Assembly (NCBI GenBank): GCA_963770635.1
Contig: CAVYQI010000006.1
Span: 620,001-684,000 of the forward strand
DNA: 64,000 nucleotides
Origin: DASZIT01 sp963770635
Lineage (GTDB): Bacteria > Actinomycetota > Acidimicrobiia > Acidimicrobiales > RAAP-2
Direction of reading: 5' to 3'
The notes under the pieces are model-generated. The model was not told where the DNA came from. It saw nothing but the letters and a program-made list of their open reading frames with translations, and ran no database searches. Of the stretch, positions 56,271 through 64,000 are shown in pieces. The position numbers and the translations under genes are program-made. Positions within the stretch are counted from its first letter, which is position 1. The number at the start of each line of letters is the position of its first letter.

Positions 56271-57863
56271 TCAGCTGGGTTCCACACCGGACGGTGGACC
56301 ATCGTCCGGTCTCTCTAACGTGGCAACGCTCCCACCCGACGATCCGCCGCCCGATCCTCCGCCGCTACTGGCCGAGGAAGAGGAAAGGGATCCGACCCGC
56401 GTGGCCAGCGTCTCCTCCGGGAACGCCTCCTCGCCGTGGATGGCCAGGTCGCCGACCTCGAGGATCTCGTCCTTGTACCTGACTCCTCGGAGAACGAGTT
56501 TGATGAGATTCATCAGGATGAAGGTTATGAGTGCGGACCAGATGATCACGAAGATGGCCGCTCGGAACTGTTCCCAGAGCTGGTGGGCCGAGCCGGTGTA
56601 GACCAATCCGTTCACTGAGAACGGTACGCAGGTACCGTGAGAAGCCGCGTATGTACCAACGGTGGTATTGACCACTTGCCCGTTGGCATCAAGGTGCCCG
56701 CAGCCGTACTCCAACATATTGGGGTTGCCGAAGACACCCAGGAGCAAGCCGCCGAACAGCCCGGCAATGCCGTGGGTGTAGATGACTCCGAGCGCATCGT
56801 CCACCTTCGAGAATGGCCGCACCTTGGAGAGGTAGTTCCAAGCCACCCAGACGATGACGGTAGCGATTCCGCCCACGGCAATGGCGCCCTCGCCACTGAC
56901 CCAGCCTGCGCACGGCGTGATGGCGACCAAGCCGCAGATCATGCCGTTCACCCCACCCAGGAAGGTGGGTTTCTTCTCTTTGGAGAGCCAGGCGTCCATG
57001 CCGATCCACACCATCACCCCGACCGCGGTGGCCAGGTTGGTATTGACCACTGCGGCAGCAGCGTCGACGCCGGCATAGTACGGGTCACCACCGTTGAAGC
57101 CGTTCCAGCCGAGCCAGAGGATGCCTGCCCCGACCGCGGCCATCACCAGGTTGTTGGGTAAAGCATGCTGTCTGTCTCTCAACAGTCTGGGGCCGAGGAC
57201 CCAAGCCGCGACGAAGCCGGAAACACCGGCTGACATATGGATGACGTAGCCACCGGAGAAGTCCAGCGAGCCCTCCTGGGCGAAGTAACCGCCGCCCCAC
57301 AGCAGGAAGGCATCGACGCCGTAGACGAAGGTCGACCAGAGCGGGACCAACAGGCACCAGGCACTGAACTTGATCCGGCCCACCACACTCCCCAAGAAGA
57401 GCAGAGGGGTGATCGCCGCGAAGACGAACTGGAAGTACGCCAGCGTCGTGGTTGGGAAGTGGAATGGAATGACGGTGTTGGCCGCCGACACCGCCTGGCT
57501 ATTCTCATTGCCGGCGCTGTAAATGCCGCCGGGTTTACCGGCAAAATTCTCGAAGAAGTGCTTGAACCAACCCGTACCCGTGAGCTGGGTTTGCACCCCG
57601 TTGTGCACGCCTCCTCCGAGCGAGGTCGCACCGAAACCTATCTTGTATGACCACAACACCCACGCGATCAGTACCAGTGAGAACCCGGAGAACATCATGG
57701 TCAGAACGTTCACTGCCCACTTTTTCTGGACGATCGACGCGTAGAGCACCGCCAAACCGGGGAGGCTCATCAGGCCGACGAACGTGGCAGCTACCAACTG
57801 CCACGTGTTGTCACCGTTATTCAGCCAACTCGGATACGGGACTTGCGTGATTGCGGCTAGCAC
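56271..57863 (-). CDS. amt: Ammonium transporter AmtB
   Basis: 530-residue membrane channel with about eleven helices. It opens with NNGDNTWQLVAATFVGLMSLPGLAVLYASIVQKKWAVNV; later FSGGYVIHMSAGVSGFVAAWVLGPR includes the twin-His region and TPCAGWVSGEGAIAVGG and GIAGLFGGLLLGVFGNP follow. The C-terminal cytoplasmic tail (GVRYKDEILEVGDLAIHGEEAFPE) matches the GlnK-contacting segment; beyond it is a Ser/Gly-rich extension. Upstream lie GlnR-like half-sites. Confidence 0.97.
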   Translation of the reverse strand: MLAAITQVPYPSWLNNGDNTWQLVAATFVGLMSLPGLAVLYASIVQKKWAVNVLTMMFSGFSLVLIAWVLWSYKIGFGATSLGGGVHNGVQTQLTGTGWFKHFFENFAGKPGGIYSAGNENSQAVSAANTVIPFHFPTTTLAYFQFVFAAITPLLFLGSVVGRIKFSAWCLLVPLWSTFVYGVDAFLLWGGGYFAQEGSLDFSGGYVIHMSAGVSGFVAAWVLGPRLLRDRQHALPNNLVMAAVGAGILWLGWNGFNGGDPYYAGVDAAAAVVNTNLATAVGVMVWIGMDAWLSKEKKPTFLGGVNGMICGLVAITPCAGWVSGEGAIAVGGIATVIVWVAWNYLSKVRPFSKVDDALGVIYTHGIAGLFGGLLLGVFGNPNMLEYGCGHLDANGQVVNTTVGTYAASHGTCVPFSVNGLVYTGSAHQLWEQFRAAIFVIIWSALITFILMNLIKLVLRGVRYKDEILEVGDLAIHGEEAFPEETLATRVGSLSSSSASSGGGSGGGSSGGSVATLERPDDGPPSGVEPS

Positions 57864-57992
57864 GGTTTGGGTGCTCCTCTCGTGAGATAACTAAGTCCCA
57901 GCGCTCCCGTGTCACTGCTACGGGCCCACCAGATGTGCCAAGGCCAAGCCAGGCAGCTTTCGCACTGCCGATGCAAACAATGCACGAGTGGG

Positions 57993-58030
57993 ATTTCGTC
58001 ACGGTCACGCCCGTGTTACCAACGCGTTAA
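57993..58030 (-). promoter_or_regulatory. GlnR-like operator: four half-sites at 11-bp spacing
   Basis: On the minus strand the sequence reads TTAAC-N6-GTAAC-N6-GTGAC-N6-GAAAT, four five-base half-sites each six bases apart, about 130 bases upstream of amt. The known actinobacterial GlnR consensus is GTnAC-N6-GaAAC repeated with N6 spacing. No glnR gene is in the window. Binding by GlnR is inference. The rest of 57864-58224 shows nothing else I can name. Confidence 0.6.
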
Positions 58031-58224
58031 CGGTGCGGGTAGCAGGCAGAATGCACGTCGCAAGAACCCGGTTTCGACTCGGAAACAGAGCCGCGTAGAT
58101 CTTCAAGAATGGGCTCTTGGAGGGACCGGGCTACGGGATACCGCTCGCGAAAGTTGCCGCGGGAGGCGGGGGTCTTCGCTTCGCTTAGGGGTGGGTCAGG
58201 TACCCACCCGGCTTCGGCGTTGGG

Positions 58225-58818
58225 TCAGCTGGCCTTCCGCCGATTCGGCGGGGTGTAGCGCTTGGACTCGAGCCGGGCCGTCGTAGAGGTGTTGGCCTCT
58301 TTCAATTTCTGCTGGAACCGGTAGGCGCGGACCAGCAACCAGGCGCCGGCAAAGATGAATGGAATCCCAAAGCCCCAGAAATGGAGATTGAAGATCGAGA
58401 GCCCGTAGAGAGCCATGACGATCCCCAGGAAGAGGCGCTTGCGGAAGTAGGCCATCGCCAGCATCAAAACAGCCAGAGCGACGGTCACGGCGCCAAGCTC
58501 GAGGTAGAGCGACGGGTTCACGTGCAGCTTGTTGACCCCGCCGGTGGCCAGGAGGGCCTTGGGGTCCTGGTTGATCAAGGTCCCGGTGATGATCAGCCCC
58601 AGGGCAGCGGCGATGGGTGCGGCCAACAGGCCGAGGAGACGTTCCTTGTCGTCAGCCCGTCCGACCGCCTCTTCCAGCTCGTCAACGGTCTCCGGGACCT
58701 GGCCGTTGTACTTCGTCCCGGTTCCCGGGCCACCTTGGCCGTCGGCGGGCGGCTTCAGGAAGGCAGCGCTGAAGCGTTCGCCGAGCGTTTCCTTGTCCGG
58801 GTCGGGGCGGCGGGCCAT
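58225..58818 (-). CDS. Membrane protein with about three helices
   Basis: 197 residues. Cytoplasmic acidic start (GERFSAAFLKPPADGQGGPG ... VDELEEAVGRADDKERLLGLL), membrane helices about 63-85, 105-126 and 130-164 (AAPIAAALGLIITGTLI; ELGAVTVALAVLMLAMAYF; LFLGIVMALYGLSIFNLHFWGFGIPFIFAGAWLLV), and a basic tail ending RLESKRYTPPNRRKAS. The LESKRYTPP end is a motif I associate with conserved actinobacterial proteins of unknown function. Eight bases after the next membrane gene, so coupled. Confidence 0.72.
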   Translation of the reverse strand: MARRPDPDKETLGERFSAAFLKPPADGQGGPGTGTKYNGQVPETVDELEEAVGRADDKERLLGLLAAPIAAALGLIITGTLINQDPKALLATGGVNKLHVNPSLYLELGAVTVALAVLMLAMAYFRKRLFLGIVMALYGLSIFNLHFWGFGIPFIFAGAWLLVRAYRFQQKLKEANTSTTARLESKRYTPPNRRKAS

Positions 58819-58826
58819 GGTGCAGG

Positions 58827-59405
58827 CTAGCTCCTGTGGTCGATGGCGGGTGAGTGTGATCCTGTCCGGATGTGGTCAGCACGAGGAGCCCCACGGACCC
58901 GTCGGCGCCGGACGAACAGCACCCCCAGTATGACCGCCAGGAAGACGAGCAAGATCACCGGGATGGTGAACACCGTCCAGGACGGGTGTTCAGAGGCAAC
59001 CTGGCTGGGCGTCGACACCAGCGCCGGATCGCCGGGAACGGCGATTCCTCTGAGTATCGTCCCCGGGATCTCAAGAGTATTTCCGGGGAGGTTCTCGGAG
59101 TAGGTCCGGCTATCCAACGTGAACGTCCCTCGGCAGTCATAACCGGCCGCATTGCTGCCGCTGCCACCCAACAGCCCCATGCAGCCCGACACCTTGATTT
59201 CGACCGGGACCCCGTTCTGACGCAGCGAGGTGACCTGCGCGTTCTTATCGAATCCGGCCACCAACAGGATCACGGCGAGCACGGCGACACCCACGAGGGA
59301 GATGCCGATCACCACCTGTCCGACCCGACGGATGTCGACGTCGACGCCAGCCCCGCGGAGGGTGGTGAGAGGTCCCTCAGGAGGGTCGTTATCCCCGGTC
59401 GTCAC
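58827..59405 (-). CDS. DUF3592-like membrane protein
   Basis: 192 residues with two membrane helices (about 28-49 and 144-164) and an external domain between them: RQNGVPVEIKVSGCMGLLGG ... YDCRGTFTLDSRTYSENLPGN. Two Cys in that domain could form a disulfide. The pattern resembles DUF3592-type proteins. The basic end RRRRVRGAPRADHIR is cytoplasmic. Likely cotranscribed with the gene below it. Function unknown. Confidence 0.72.
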   Translation of the reverse strand: MTTGDNDPPEGPLTTLRGAGVDVDIRRVGQVVIGISLVGVAVLAVILLVAGFDKNAQVTSLRQNGVPVEIKVSGCMGLLGGSGSNAAGYDCRGTFTLDSRTYSENLPGNTLEIPGTILRGIAVPGDPALVSTPSQVASEHPSWTVFTIPVILLVFLAVILGVLFVRRRRVRGAPRADHIRTGSHSPAIDHRS

Positions 59406-59660
59406 CTGAGCGTCCGCCGGGGCCGGGCCTTGAGTGCCGTTGGCTCTGGAGCAATCATTGGCTGTCCATCCCTAGGCTTCACATGCGTTCGCTACCCGGC
59501 GAATGTCCTCCCGAGATCGAGAGATGGTAGCAGCGGACGCCCGAACATCGTCACCGATCCACGCCGGCGCCGAACCTGCCATCACCTGGCGAACCACCCG
59601 AGCACCACCCGACCATCGGCACTCCGGCACGTCGGAGGCCCTCTGTGTAGCCTTTGCGCC

Positions 59661-60083
59661 ATGGCATCCCACCCGAAAGCGTTGGATCTCAAAAGCGTGT
59701 GGCTCTTTTCGAGTTGCACGAACAACGAACTGAAGAAAATCCGAGGATTACTCGAAGAGGTGAACGTCCCGGCGAAGAAGTTGCTGGTCGAACAGGGCAC
59801 CATCGGACGAGAGTTCTTCCTTATCGTGGACGGCGAAGCCAATGTCGTCCGCAACGGAAAAAAGATCGCCAGACTCGGGCCCGGCGCCTACTTCGGCGAG
59901 CTCGCGCTCCTGGACCGCCACCCCCGCTCGGCGTCGGTCATCTCCGACACCGATATGGATGTGCTGGTGATGTCCCAGCGCCAGTTCAACGGGGTACTGG
60001 ATCTGGTACCGGCCATCGCCCACAAGCTGTTGATGGCCATGGCCGCCCGCCTCCGCGAGTCGGACACCAGGGCGTTCCACTAA
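59661..60083 (+). CDS. Single-domain cyclic-nucleotide-binding protein
   Basis: 140 residues, one CAP/CRP-type cNMP domain: LFSSCTNNELKKIRGLLEEVNVPAKKLLVEQGTIGREFFLIVDGEANVVRNGKKIARLGPGAYFGELALLDRHPRSASVISDTDMDVLVM. The phosphate-binding cassette GAYFGELALLDRHPRSASV is complete, with the Glu and Arg that contact cAMP. No DNA-binding helix follows; the C-terminus is a helix that may dimerise. Possible stand-alone cAMP sensor. Convergent with etfD. Confidence 0.85.
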   Translation: MASHPKALDLKSVWLFSSCTNNELKKIRGLLEEVNVPAKKLLVEQGTIGREFFLIVDGEANVVRNGKKIARLGPGAYFGELALLDRHPRSASVISDTDMDVLVMSQRQFNGVLDLVPAIAHKLLMAMAARLRESDTRAFH

Positions 60084-60091
60084 AGCAACGG

Positions 60092-62209
60092 CTAACCCGG
60101 CTCCACCGGTCCGTCGCCGGCGGCACCCGTCTCGCCAGCTGACTCCGTGTCCATCGACGGCGCCCCCACCGACACCGGATCACCCATCGACTCCTCCAGG
60201 AGCTGGGACAGGTCGAGGACCCGCACGTCGTCTTCCTTCTGGTGGGCCCGCACCGCGTCGTCGAGCATGATCATGCAGTAGGGACAAGCAGTCGACACGA
60301 CGTCGGCCCCGGTGCCGAGGGCCTCCTCGGTGCGCTCCATGTTCACCCGCTTGCCGATGTTCTCCTCGAGCCACATGCGGGCGCCACCGGCACCACAGCA
60401 GAAGCCCTTCTCCCGACAGCGCTTCATCTCGATGTTCTTGGCGCCGGGAATGGCGTCGATCACCGAACGGGGCTCGTCGAACACCCGGTTGTGCCGACCC
60501 AGGTAGCAGGGGTCGTGGTAGGTCACCGACCCCTTGTAGCCGCCACCGGGGGTGAGCTTGCCCGCGGTCACCAGGTGGTCGAGGAGCTGGCTGTGGTGGA
60601 TGACCTCGAAGTTGCCTCCGAGGGCGGGGTACTCGTTGGACAGGGTGTTGAAGCAGTGAGGACAGGTGGCGATGATCTTCTTGGCCCCTACCCCGTTGAG
60701 GGTATCGATGTTGGTTTGGCACTGCTCCTGGAAGAGGTACTCGTTGCCCAATCGCCGTACTGGGTCTCCCGTGCAGCTCTCCTTCTTTCCCAGAATGGCA
60801 AAGGAAACGCCGGCCCGGTGGAGCATGCGGGCGGTGGCCTGAGCGCCCTTGCGGGCCCGCTCGTCGAGGGCGCCGGCGCAACCCACCCAATAGAGGTACT
60901 CGATGTCGGCCGGGATGGTGTCGGTCACGACCGGCACTTCGAAGTCGAGAGAGGCGATCCAGTCCTCCCGCTTGGCCGCCCCGAGTCCCCAGGGATCGCC
61001 CTGGTTCTCCACGTTGCGGAGCATCAAGCCGGCCTCGGACGGGAACCGCGACTCGATGAGCACCTCGTAGCGACGCATGTCGATGATGGTGTCGATGTGC
61101 TCGATGTCGACCGGGCACTCCTCCACGCAGGCGCCGCAGGTGGTACACGACCAGAGAACGTCGGGCTCGATCACCGACGGGACCAGAGTCTCCCGCTCGA
61201 CACCGGCAGCCCGGTTTTTGGCCATGATCTGATCGGCCTCCGAGAACAGGTTGTCGCGGAGGCTCATGATCAGGAGCTTGGGGGAGAGCGGCTTGCCGGT
61301 GTTCCAGGCCGGGCATTGCGACTGACAGCGCCCGCACTCGGTGCAGGTGGCCAGATCCAGTAGCTGCTTCCAAGAGAGGTCCTCCACCCGCCCGGCTCCG
61401 AAGACGATCTCGTCCTCTTCGCCGACATCCTCCATGCTCATGTCCGGCGTGGAGGCCAGGGCGCCGAGGGCCCGGGGTCGACGGGAGGTGGCCACATTGA
61501 TGGGAGCCAGGAAGATGTGGAGGTGCTTCGAATAAGAGATGAAGACCAGGAAGCCGGTGATGATGGCGATATTGGCGAGCAGAGCGACGGTTTCGATGAC
61601 ACTGTTGACCCCGGTCCCGAGGGGATGGAGCCACCTGGCGATCCCGTGCGAGGCGAAGGCCCAATTGCTGTATGGGAAGTTGCCGGTATTGACCTGTGCG
61701 GCCCGGTAAACCAGTAGCGAGATCATGACGCCGGCGATCATCAGCAGCACCAGATAGGCGGCCGTGGTGTGGGATCCAAAGAAGCGCGACCGCCGCTCTT
61801 CTCGCTTTGGTGAACTCACCACTCTGATGACGAAGAAGACGCAAAGGGCCAAGAGCACGGCCAGTGCGAAGAAGTCCTCCACGAACCCGATCCAAGACCA
61901 GATGCCGATCCCCGGGATGTGGAAGTTGCGCTGGAAGAGGTCTCCGAACGCTTCGATAATGGTCAGGAAAAGGATGGTGAAACCCCAGAAAGTGAAGGCA
62001 TGGGCGAGCCCCGGTACCGTCCACTGAAGAAGCTTCTTCTGACCACCCACCTCGACGAGTTCGGCCTTTACCCGGGAGGAGATGTTCTTGAATCTGTCGG
62101 GTGCTGGCTGCCCGCTCGAAACCAACTCGAAGATCCACAGGAAACGCCGACCAGCGATGGCAAACATGATCGCGGTGATGCTGAGACCAACTGCGAGTCT
62201 GACTACCAC
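60092..62209 (-). CDS. etfD: EtfD-like ETF:quinone oxidoreductase (iron-sulfur, CCG domains)
   Basis: 705 residues. Five or six N-terminal membrane helices (about 4-24, 70-92, 105-128, 150-170, 200-225) form a cytochrome b/NarI-like part. Ferredoxin-type clusters follow: CTECGRCQSQCP (289-300) and CTTCGACVEECP (355-366). Two CCG domains carry WVGCAGALDERARK, TCPHCFNTL, HDPCYLGRHN, KGFCCGAGGARMW and CPYCMIML, as in HdrD-type Fe-S proteins. The architecture is that of mycobacterial EtfD (Rv0338c), which moves electrons from ETF to menaquinone during beta-oxidation. The ETF partner is the fused gene at 25.6 kb. Upstream dyad at 62231-62246. Confidence 0.88.
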   Translation of the reverse strand: MVVRLAVGLSITAIMFAIAGRRFLWIFELVSSGQPAPDRFKNISSRVKAELVEVGGQKKLLQWTVPGLAHAFTFWGFTILFLTIIEAFGDLFQRNFHIPGIGIWSWIGFVEDFFALAVLLALCVFFVIRVVSSPKREERRSRFFGSHTTAAYLVLLMIAGVMISLLVYRAAQVNTGNFPYSNWAFASHGIARWLHPLGTGVNSVIETVALLANIAIITGFLVFISYSKHLHIFLAPINVATSRRPRALGALASTPDMSMEDVGEEDEIVFGAGRVEDLSWKQLLDLATCTECGRCQSQCPAWNTGKPLSPKLLIMSLRDNLFSEADQIMAKNRAAGVERETLVPSVIEPDVLWSCTTCGACVEECPVDIEHIDTIIDMRRYEVLIESRFPSEAGLMLRNVENQGDPWGLGAAKREDWIASLDFEVPVVTDTIPADIEYLYWVGCAGALDERARKGAQATARMLHRAGVSFAILGKKESCTGDPVRRLGNEYLFQEQCQTNIDTLNGVGAKKIIATCPHCFNTLSNEYPALGGNFEVIHHSQLLDHLVTAGKLTPGGGYKGSVTYHDPCYLGRHNRVFDEPRSVIDAIPGAKNIEMKRCREKGFCCGAGGARMWLEENIGKRVNMERTEEALGTGADVVSTACPYCMIMLDDAVRAHQKEDDVRVLDLSQLLEESMGDPVSVGAPSMDTESAGETGAAGDGPVEPG

Positions 62210-62230
62210 TCTGGTTCTTCCTCCCTCAAG

Positions 62231-62246
62231 GTTACTGGTGAGTAAC
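62231..62246. promoter_or_regulatory. Perfect dyad GTTACT-GGTG-AGTAAC upstream of etfD
   Basis: A 6-4-6 palindrome ends 22 bases before the etfD start. Its form resembles operators of TetR-family lipid regulators (TTACT-N4-AGTAA type), which would suit a beta-oxidation gene, but no such regulator is in the window. The fused ETF gene does not carry the same dyad upstream. Confidence 0.45.
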
Positions 62247-62303
62247 TAGCGAATTAGCGTAGCTGGGTTACGGCTCGGGGGATTGTTTACCCCGAAAGTG
62301 CGG

Positions 62304-62870
62304 TTAGGAACGGAAATTGTCCGAATACCGGCTCGGGGTCGGGCCCCATTGTCCCTGGTACTTGGACTTCAGGCCGTCTGATCCGTAGGGCTTGTCAGCC
62401 GCAGTGGTCATCTGCAGAAACGAGATTTGGCCGATCTTCATGCCGGCATAGATGGTGATGGGTAGGTTGGCCACGTTGGATAGCTCAAGGGTGAGGTGGC
62501 CGTCCCAGCCGGCGTCTACGAAACCGGCGGTGGAGTGGATCAACAGACCGAGTCGGCCAAGGGAAGACTTGCCCTCCAGGCGGGCGACCAGGTCGTTGGG
62601 GAGAGTGATCTTCTCCAAGGTCGAGCCGAGGAGGAATTCCCCGGGGTGGAGGATCAGGGGGTCCGTATCACCGATATCCACAAGCTCGGTCAGATCCTCT
62701 TGATCCTCCCGGACGTCGATCACCCGACTGGTGTGGTTCCGGAAGAGCCGGAAGTACTTGTCCACGTGAAGATCCACCGAGGAAGGTTGGATACAGCCCT
62801 CCCCGAGTGGCTCGATGGAAATGGTGCCGGCGTCGAGCGCCTCACGGATTGAACGATCGCTGAGAACCAT
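62304..62870 (-). CDS. dcd: dCTP deaminase Dcd
   Basis: 188 residues from the ATG at 62870; the frame is open ten codons further but without conserved residues. Begins VLSDRSIREALDAGTISIEPLGEGCIQPSSVDLHV, then LGSTLEKITLPNDLVARLEGKSSLGRLGLLIHSTAGFVDAGWDGHLTLELSN, with the catalytic and nucleotide-contacting residues of the dUTPase/Dcd fold. Ends SKYQGQWGPTPSRYSDNFR. Actinobacterial enzymes of this kind may be bifunctional (dUMP-forming); that cannot be settled here. Confidence 0.96.
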   Translation of the reverse strand: MVLSDRSIREALDAGTISIEPLGEGCIQPSSVDLHVDKYFRLFRNHTSRVIDVREDQEDLTELVDIGDTDPLILHPGEFLLGSTLEKITLPNDLVARLEGKSSLGRLGLLIHSTAGFVDAGWDGHLTLELSNVANLPITIYAGMKIGQISFLQMTTAADKPYGSDGLKSKYQGQWGPTPSRYSDNFRS

Positions 62871-62923
62871 GCCGGGTAGACGATAGTGTGGCCAGCGCAT
62901 GCGGGCGTAGATCGTCCGCTGTT

Positions 62924-62994
62924 GCGGGCGTAGTTCAGAGGCAGAACATCAGCTTCCCAAGCTGAGAACGCGAGTTCGATTCTCGTCGCCCGCT
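62924..62994 (+). tRNA. tRNA-Gly (anticodon CCC)
   Basis: 71 bases fold as a cloverleaf: acceptor GCGGGCG/CGCCCGC with discriminator T, D-arm GTTC-AGAGGCA-GAAC, anticodon stem TCAGC/GCTGA with loop TTCCCAA giving anticodon CCC, and T-arm CGAG-TTCGATT-CTCG. No CCA is encoded. The first ten bases (GCGGGCGTAG) also occur just upstream at 62901-62910. Confidence 0.95.
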
Positions 62995-63089
62995 CTCTTC
63001 GTGTCGCTGCTCTCGAGCCCAAGCGCCGGCAGAAACCGTCGACCCGAATCGCGACGCTCAGGCAAGACGCCAGGCAGTACGTTGTCCAC

Positions 63090-63998
63090 GTGGATGACCG
63101 CCAGAAGCTAATACGCCTGACCGCATTCACGTTCCTCCGCGATCTGGTTGAGCAGTACGGCGAAGTGATTCCGACCGGGCCGCTTAGAGAGGGGTTCCTT
63201 TTCGAGGGCCGACGGGTACCACTCCAGGGTCCCCAGGGCATCTTCAAGCCGGCCGCCATGGACTCCCCCCTCAGCATCACCACCGCTCCCGTCGTCGCCG
63301 GGCACGGCCGACCGTACGACGACGAGCTGGGTCCCGATGTTCTCCGATACCGGTACCGCGGTAACGATCCGAGTCACCGGGACAACGTCGGCCTGCGGAA
63401 CGCGATGCGCGACCAGGTTCCTCTGGTGTACTTCCACGGCATTGACCGAGGGCGTTACCTTGCTCAGTGGCCGGTGTTCATTGTCGGGGATGACCCCCGC
63501 GCCCTCACCTTCACCGTCGTTGTCGACGACGCTCTCGCTGTTGATGAGGACCTGATGGGAGACCCGGCGAATTTCGCCCGGCGCGCTTACGTCACCCGCT
63601 TGGCCCGTCAGCGACTGCACCAACTCGCTTTCCGACACCGGGTTATCCGCGCGTATCGGAGTTCGTGCACGATGTGCAGCTTGCGTCATCCCGAGCTGTT
63701 GGATGCCGCTCACATACTCCCGGATTCGGACCCCGGAGGCGAGCCCGTTACGTCCAACGGCCTGTCACTGTGCAAGCTCCACCACGCCGCCTTCGACCGG
63801 AATGTGGTCGGCATCCGCCCGGATCTGGTAATCGAGGTCCGACAGGACATCCTCGACGAGATCGACGGCCCGATGCTGCGCCACGGGCTCCAGGAGCTTC
63901 ACGGCCGCGAGCTCCGGGTCATCCCCCGTCACCAATCAGAAAGACCGGGGGTGGTGTACTTGGACGAGCGCTACCACCGGTTTTTGGCCGCGGGCTAA
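63090..63998 (+). CDS. HNH endonuclease with N-terminal substrate-recognition-like domain
   Basis: 302 residues from a GTG at 63090. The C-terminal HNH module has Cys193/Cys196 in CTMC, DAAHILPDSD with His208, NGLSLCKLHHAAFD with Asn223, Cys228 and His231/232, a full zinc-bound beta-beta-alpha-metal fold. The N-terminal 180 residues (RDNVGLRNAMRDQVPLVYFHGIDRGRYLAQWPVFIVGDDP) resemble the DNA-recognition domains of stand-alone HNH restriction proteins such as the McrA-like group. It stands alone next to a tRNA, with no methylase visible before the window ends. Restriction of modified DNA is a reasonable guess. Confidence 0.82.
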   Translation: MDDRQKLIRLTAFTFLRDLVEQYGEVIPTGPLREGFLFEGRRVPLQGPQGIFKPAAMDSPLSITTAPVVAGHGRPYDDELGPDVLRYRYRGNDPSHRDNVGLRNAMRDQVPLVYFHGIDRGRYLAQWPVFIVGDDPRALTFTVVVDDALAVDEDLMGDPANFARRAYVTRLARQRLHQLAFRHRVIRAYRSSCTMCSLRHPELLDAAHILPDSDPGGEPVTSNGLSLCKLHHAAFDRNVVGIRPDLVIEVRQDILDEIDGPMLRHGLQELHGRELRVIPRHQSERPGVVYLDERYHRFLAAG

Positions 63999-64000
63999 TC

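Noticed and set aside
57909..58286. Plus-strand ORF of 125 codons upstream of amt
   Set aside because: Overlaps the GlnR-like array and the end of a minus-strand membrane gene; composition does not look coding.

Overview
The window comes from a GC-rich actinobacterial chromosome. Supporting features are an HspR-controlled dnaK-grpE-dnaJ-hspR-clpB operon, a SigR/RsrA-type sigma/anti-sigma pair, a SigE-type ECF sigma factor, a tilS-hpt-fol-pan-nad supercluster in actinobacterial order, GlnR-like half-sites upstream of amt-glnK, and a mycobacterial-type EtfD. Secreted repeats of the DGGIFSFGDA type point towards the class Acidimicrobiia; that placement is inference from familiarity, not from a search.

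Layout. 1-9.3 kb (minus): metalloprotease, tilS, hpt, folE, folP, a phosphatase-like protein without its catalytic Cys, folB, folK, a Rossmann/DUF2520 protein, panC, panD and a truncated nadB, mostly joined by ATGA/GTGA overlaps. 9.3-10.3 kb: sigR-rsrA. 10.4-11.2 kb: a base-compositionally distinct two-gene accessory module. 11.4-16.1 kb: amidase, pyrE, purM, purF. 16.2-19.4 kb: PHP phosphoesterase and purL. 19.4-22.5 kb: two tandem paralogous exported proteins, one with a repeat propeller tail. 23-25.4 kb: small basic protein, purQ-purS-purC. 25.5-29.4 kb: fused EtfBA, a hypothetical gene, an FAD-linked oxidase. 29.4-32 kb: SigE-type ECF sigma factor with a membrane partner, plus a membrane protein. 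32-36 kb: purB-purD-purA. 36-37.8 kb: small genes and an SCO6745-like protein. 37.9-45.4 kb: a NarL/LuxR-type two-component system and two ABC-2 exporters, nearly all frame-disrupted by single-base insertions, with intact SnoaL-like and LytR_C genes between them. 45.5-47.6 kb: a damaged VapBC pair and a BBE flavin oxidase. 47.8-54.5 kb: heat-shock operon. 55-60 kb: gpmA, glnK-amt, membrane proteins, a cNMP-binding protein. 60-64 kb: etfD, dcd, tRNA-Gly(CCC), an HNH endonuclease.

How it works together. The window covers most of de novo purine synthesis (purA, B, C, D, F, L, M, Q, S) with salvage (hpt), folate synthesis (folE, P, B, K) that supplies its one-carbon steps, and CoA/NAD precursor supply (panC, panD, nadB). 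EtfBA and EtfD together would carry electrons from acyl-CoA dehydrogenases to the quinone pool.

Most notable: (1) at least 30 apparent one-base insertions, and almost no deletions, concentrated in 38.2-41.9 and 43.2-44.1 kb; removing single bases restores fully conserved proteins, which argues for a sequence-quality problem rather than gene decay; (2) a relay of overlapping ATGA mini-ORFs between folB and folK; (3) the Cys-less phosphatase-like gene inside the folate operon; (4) the 62-aa/234-aa accessory pair; (5) four GlnR-type half-sites at 11-bp spacing upstream of amt.
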